Positions 61,345 to 64,000 of a DNA stretch of 64,000 nucleotides are shown one piece after another. The translations under genes were made by a program, and so were the position numbers. Every line of letters starts with the position of its first letter. The stretch's first letter is position 1. Origin of the DNA: Panagrolaimus kolymaensis. Lineage: Eukaryota; Nematoda; Chromadorea; Rhabditida; Panagrolaimidae. The stretch spans positions 496,001 through 560,000 of the forward strand of contig JAJQJQ010000071.1 in the NCBI GenBank assembly GCA_028622995.1, given 5' to 3'. Below the pieces are notes generated by a model. That model saw nothing but the letters and a program-made list of their open reading frames with translations, did not search any database and was not told the origin of the DNA.

Positions 61345-64000
61345 GTATAATAATACTATTTAAATATGGGCCATCATCCATCCATAGACATAAAAAAAGT
61401 TTTCAAGTGGTGGGACGTGGGAATTTTTGTTTTGAAAAAGAAAAAATGCGATAAAGCAAGAAGAAGTAAGTATCAAAGAAACAAAACAAAACAAAAAGAA
61501 AGAATAAAGAAGAAGAAAAAAATAGAATATCTTAAAATGGAATAAAAAAATTTATTTTAAAAGCTTTTAGGCTAACATTTTTTTGGTTAGAAAGGAAGTT
61601 TTCAGGGATCCTAAAATTTCCACAAAAAAATATGAACAAAGAGAATATAAAAAAAGGGCAACCTTGATTAAAGCTTAAAATTTGCAAAATTGACTCTGCA
61701 CTTTTTGGATTGCTGTAGTTTTTTTGCTTTTTGCTTTTTATGTCCTCTCTAATTTGCATCAAAGTTATTGTTTTGATTGCTGAAAACCCAATATTTTTAT
61801 TTTCATTATTTTTATTGCAATCAAAACTTTTTTTTTTGCCACCAAAAAAATCATATCTTTGTTTTGCTTACTTTCTCAATCATTTTTTTATGAAAGTTAA
61901 AAATAAAAAACTGTCTCAACAAATTAAACCTCAAAAAGTGTTCATAAATTTGGCGCTAAAAAAGTTATTCAATGCCGTTCATTATTATTTATTATTTTAA
62001 TCAGTAAAAAATCAAAATAAATAAATTAGTTAATTAATTTGAAAAGTTCATTAAAGAATGAACGGTTATAATTTTGGGTTTTTTATCTGATAAAAAAATA
62101 TTTGTGGAGAGAAAAGAGATGGCAAACGCAAGGGGAATGAATGACCTCAAACTTTGCGCGGGAAAATAAAGTCCTTCTCAACGGTGTTTTTATTTTTGCT
62201 GCTGCTGCTGGTGACAGTCGACGAATGAAAAAAAAGAGAGGAAAGAAAAAAAAGATAAGAATCTGATTTCAATTTTTTATTTTTGCCACAATTGGTTTTT
62301 TTTTCTCCTTCCATGATTGAATGAGGTGATCAAAATATTTTTTTATAAAAAACTGGAATCTCTGAGGGTATAATGTAATGAATGAGGCTTCCAAAGTGAT
62401 CAATCAAAAGTTTTTGAATGAATAATAAAAAAATAAAAAAATAAATGAATGAAATCTAATGCGCGAATCAAAAATAACATTTTTAATGAAATGATTAAAA
62501 AAAATTTGTGGGAAAAACATTGTAGAAAATTAAGGGGACGTGTAAATAAAATAGGCAAAATAATGGGTAAAAATATTTTTATAAAAAATGAATCGCGAGA
62601 CATTTTTTTAAACCGAAATCAACTAACTAAATTTTCTTTTTTTAAAGCTATATTTTGTCCATTTTTTCAGGACCTTTAAATAAATGAGAATATAATGCCT
62701 TTTTCATCATTTTGGAAATCCGGGAGATGACTGAACATATTTCTTTTTAAAGCGCAACATTATTATTTTTTAAAATTCACCTGCTTACATAGTTGTAAGA
62801 CACAAAAATGAACAACAACACGGATTCTTGGTATTTTGATCAACAAAAAAACAAGAATAACGAGAACAGAATGGTACCGAGAAAAAATAAAAAAATATCA
62901 AACTTTTATCGAAAAAGTATGTTCAATACAAATAAAAAAAGCCGTGTTCAAAAGAAACTTGAAAAAGGTAGAAATCTATCTATCAGCGAATTTTAATAAT
63001 TTCAATGCTCCAAAAGACACTCGTTAAAAAAATAAATTTGAACGCAAAAAATTTCATGAGCCTGATTTAATTTAAGCTTAGATATTAAATAATATATCTC
63101 CTTTGTTCTTCGTCCAAGATATAAAAAATTTTTTCCATAAAATATGTATAAACAAAGGAATCAAGCAACCAACTGTCATTAATTTTTTTTTGCCCTCAAA
63201 CTTTATATTTTCCCACGATCAAAAGCAAAAAAATATAAATAAATAAAAAAATCATAATAACAAATCTAAATTACCGTTCAGCCGCTTTTTTCAAAGAGGC
63301 CCAACGACGTAAAAAAAGAAAGAAGAAGAAAGTGTCTTAAATGAAAAACGATCAAGATTAAGCTTCTTTTTTTCTATCTCTCTTTTCTCGATTTTTAAGC
63401 GCCAATGCAGCTCGAGAAGAAAAAAAGAGAAGCCGCCAACTTTTTTTTGTTTTGTTAAACATGTGTTTTGCGGTTGTTCCCAAGCCGATCAGGAACATTT
63501 TTTAGTTTAGTTTTTAAGATTGTGATAGATGTGTTCACGCTTATATGAAAAACAAAAAAAAAGCTAAAAGGGCTTTAAATAAATCGCTTTTTTTAGCGCA
63601 ATAATGCAAAGCAGCAAAAAAAATATATATATATATGTTACTTTTAATGTTTCTGCTGTCGCTTTGAAAGAGGAGAAAAGTGAATGATCGCTTACAGATG
63701 CCACCACCACCGCCATCACTTTAAATGAACCATCGAAGAACAAAACAAAAAAGCAGAAATAATAGGGAGCAAAAAAAGCTTAGAAAAAAAAATAATGGAT
63801 TAGTTTAAAACAATAATCGTGACATAAAAATTTATCATTGAAAAACTAAAAGTAAAACATAGATATTTTTTTGGGTTGCATTTACCGTAACTGGGATTAT
63901 TAAAAAAACTCTGAACCCAAAATAAGGAAAAAAGTAACTATCAAAAAAAATTTTTCTCATTTCGATCGACGATGCCAATAAAAGTTTATAAATTTCCAAA
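61345..64000. other. AT-rich region to the window end
   Basis: No supported gene. Contains GCTGCTGCTGCTGGTGACAGTCGACG near 62198, a (TA)n run at about 63621-63637 and CCACCACCACCGCC near 63700. The frames at 62449-62679 and 62808-63027 are Lys/Asn/Ile-rich and not convincing. Confidence 0.4.
63621..63637. repeat. (TA)n microsatellite
   Basis: About eight TA units, ATATATATATATATATG, beside an A run. Confidence 0.8.

Noticed and set aside
62449..63027. Overlapping Lys/Asn/Ile-rich frames
   Set aside because: Two frames overlap on the same strand with the same bias; no coding signature.
1..64000. CRISPR array, bacterial operons or riboswitches
   Set aside because: The gene structure is clearly spliced and eukaryotic; no direct-repeat/spacer pattern is present, and the 137-bp array is a contiguous tandem repeat.

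Overview
The window comes from an animal genome that is very AT-rich and most likely a nematode. Long A and T runs are everywhere. Genes have many short introns (about 45-80 bp is common) with GTAAGT-type donors and TTTTAG/TTTCAG acceptors. An Iroquois homeobox gene and Dbl-type Rho exchange-factor genes are present. The species is not identifiable by eye. Exon coordinates below were worked out by hand from splice sites, reading-frame phase and comparison of the two gene copies; they are predictions.

Layout. (1) About 1.5-16.3 kb, plus strand: two tandem RhoGEF paralogues (DH + PH + Ser-rich tail + C-terminal coiled coil). They share exon structure from the DH domain onward and differ in their N-terminal exons. 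Copy B appears to have two alternative starts, a GC-AG intron and an expanded intron. (2) 16.6-17.4 kb, minus: a small three-exon gene for a basic, low-complexity protein of unknown function. (3) 19.0-21.0 kb, minus: remains of a TONSL-like ankyrin-repeat gene, apparently broken. Its 3' end runs into a 312-bp foldback sequence, and a 137-bp minisatellite flanks its 5' side. (4) 27.1-31.6 kb, minus: an Iroquois TALE homeobox gene (irx-1-like), with its 5' exon(s) not located. (5) The rest, roughly 21-27 kb and 31.6-64 kb, has no protein-coding gene I can support. It is a large AT-rich desert around the homeobox gene, as often seen for developmental regulators. It holds a 697-bp element with 189-bp terminal inverted repeats, a 220-bp near-perfect hairpin, two tRNA-like sequences (one a recognisable relic of tRNA-Arg ACG), short repeats and small GC-richer islands.

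How the genes may work together: the RhoGEFs should activate Rho-type GTPases at the cytoskeleton, the Iroquois protein is a DNA-binding developmental regulator, and the TONSL-like fragment derives from a replication-repair factor. Nothing links the three functionally beyond proximity. The most unusual items are the foldback captured by the ankyrin gene, the alternative start specific to one RhoGEF copy, and the set of large palindromes.
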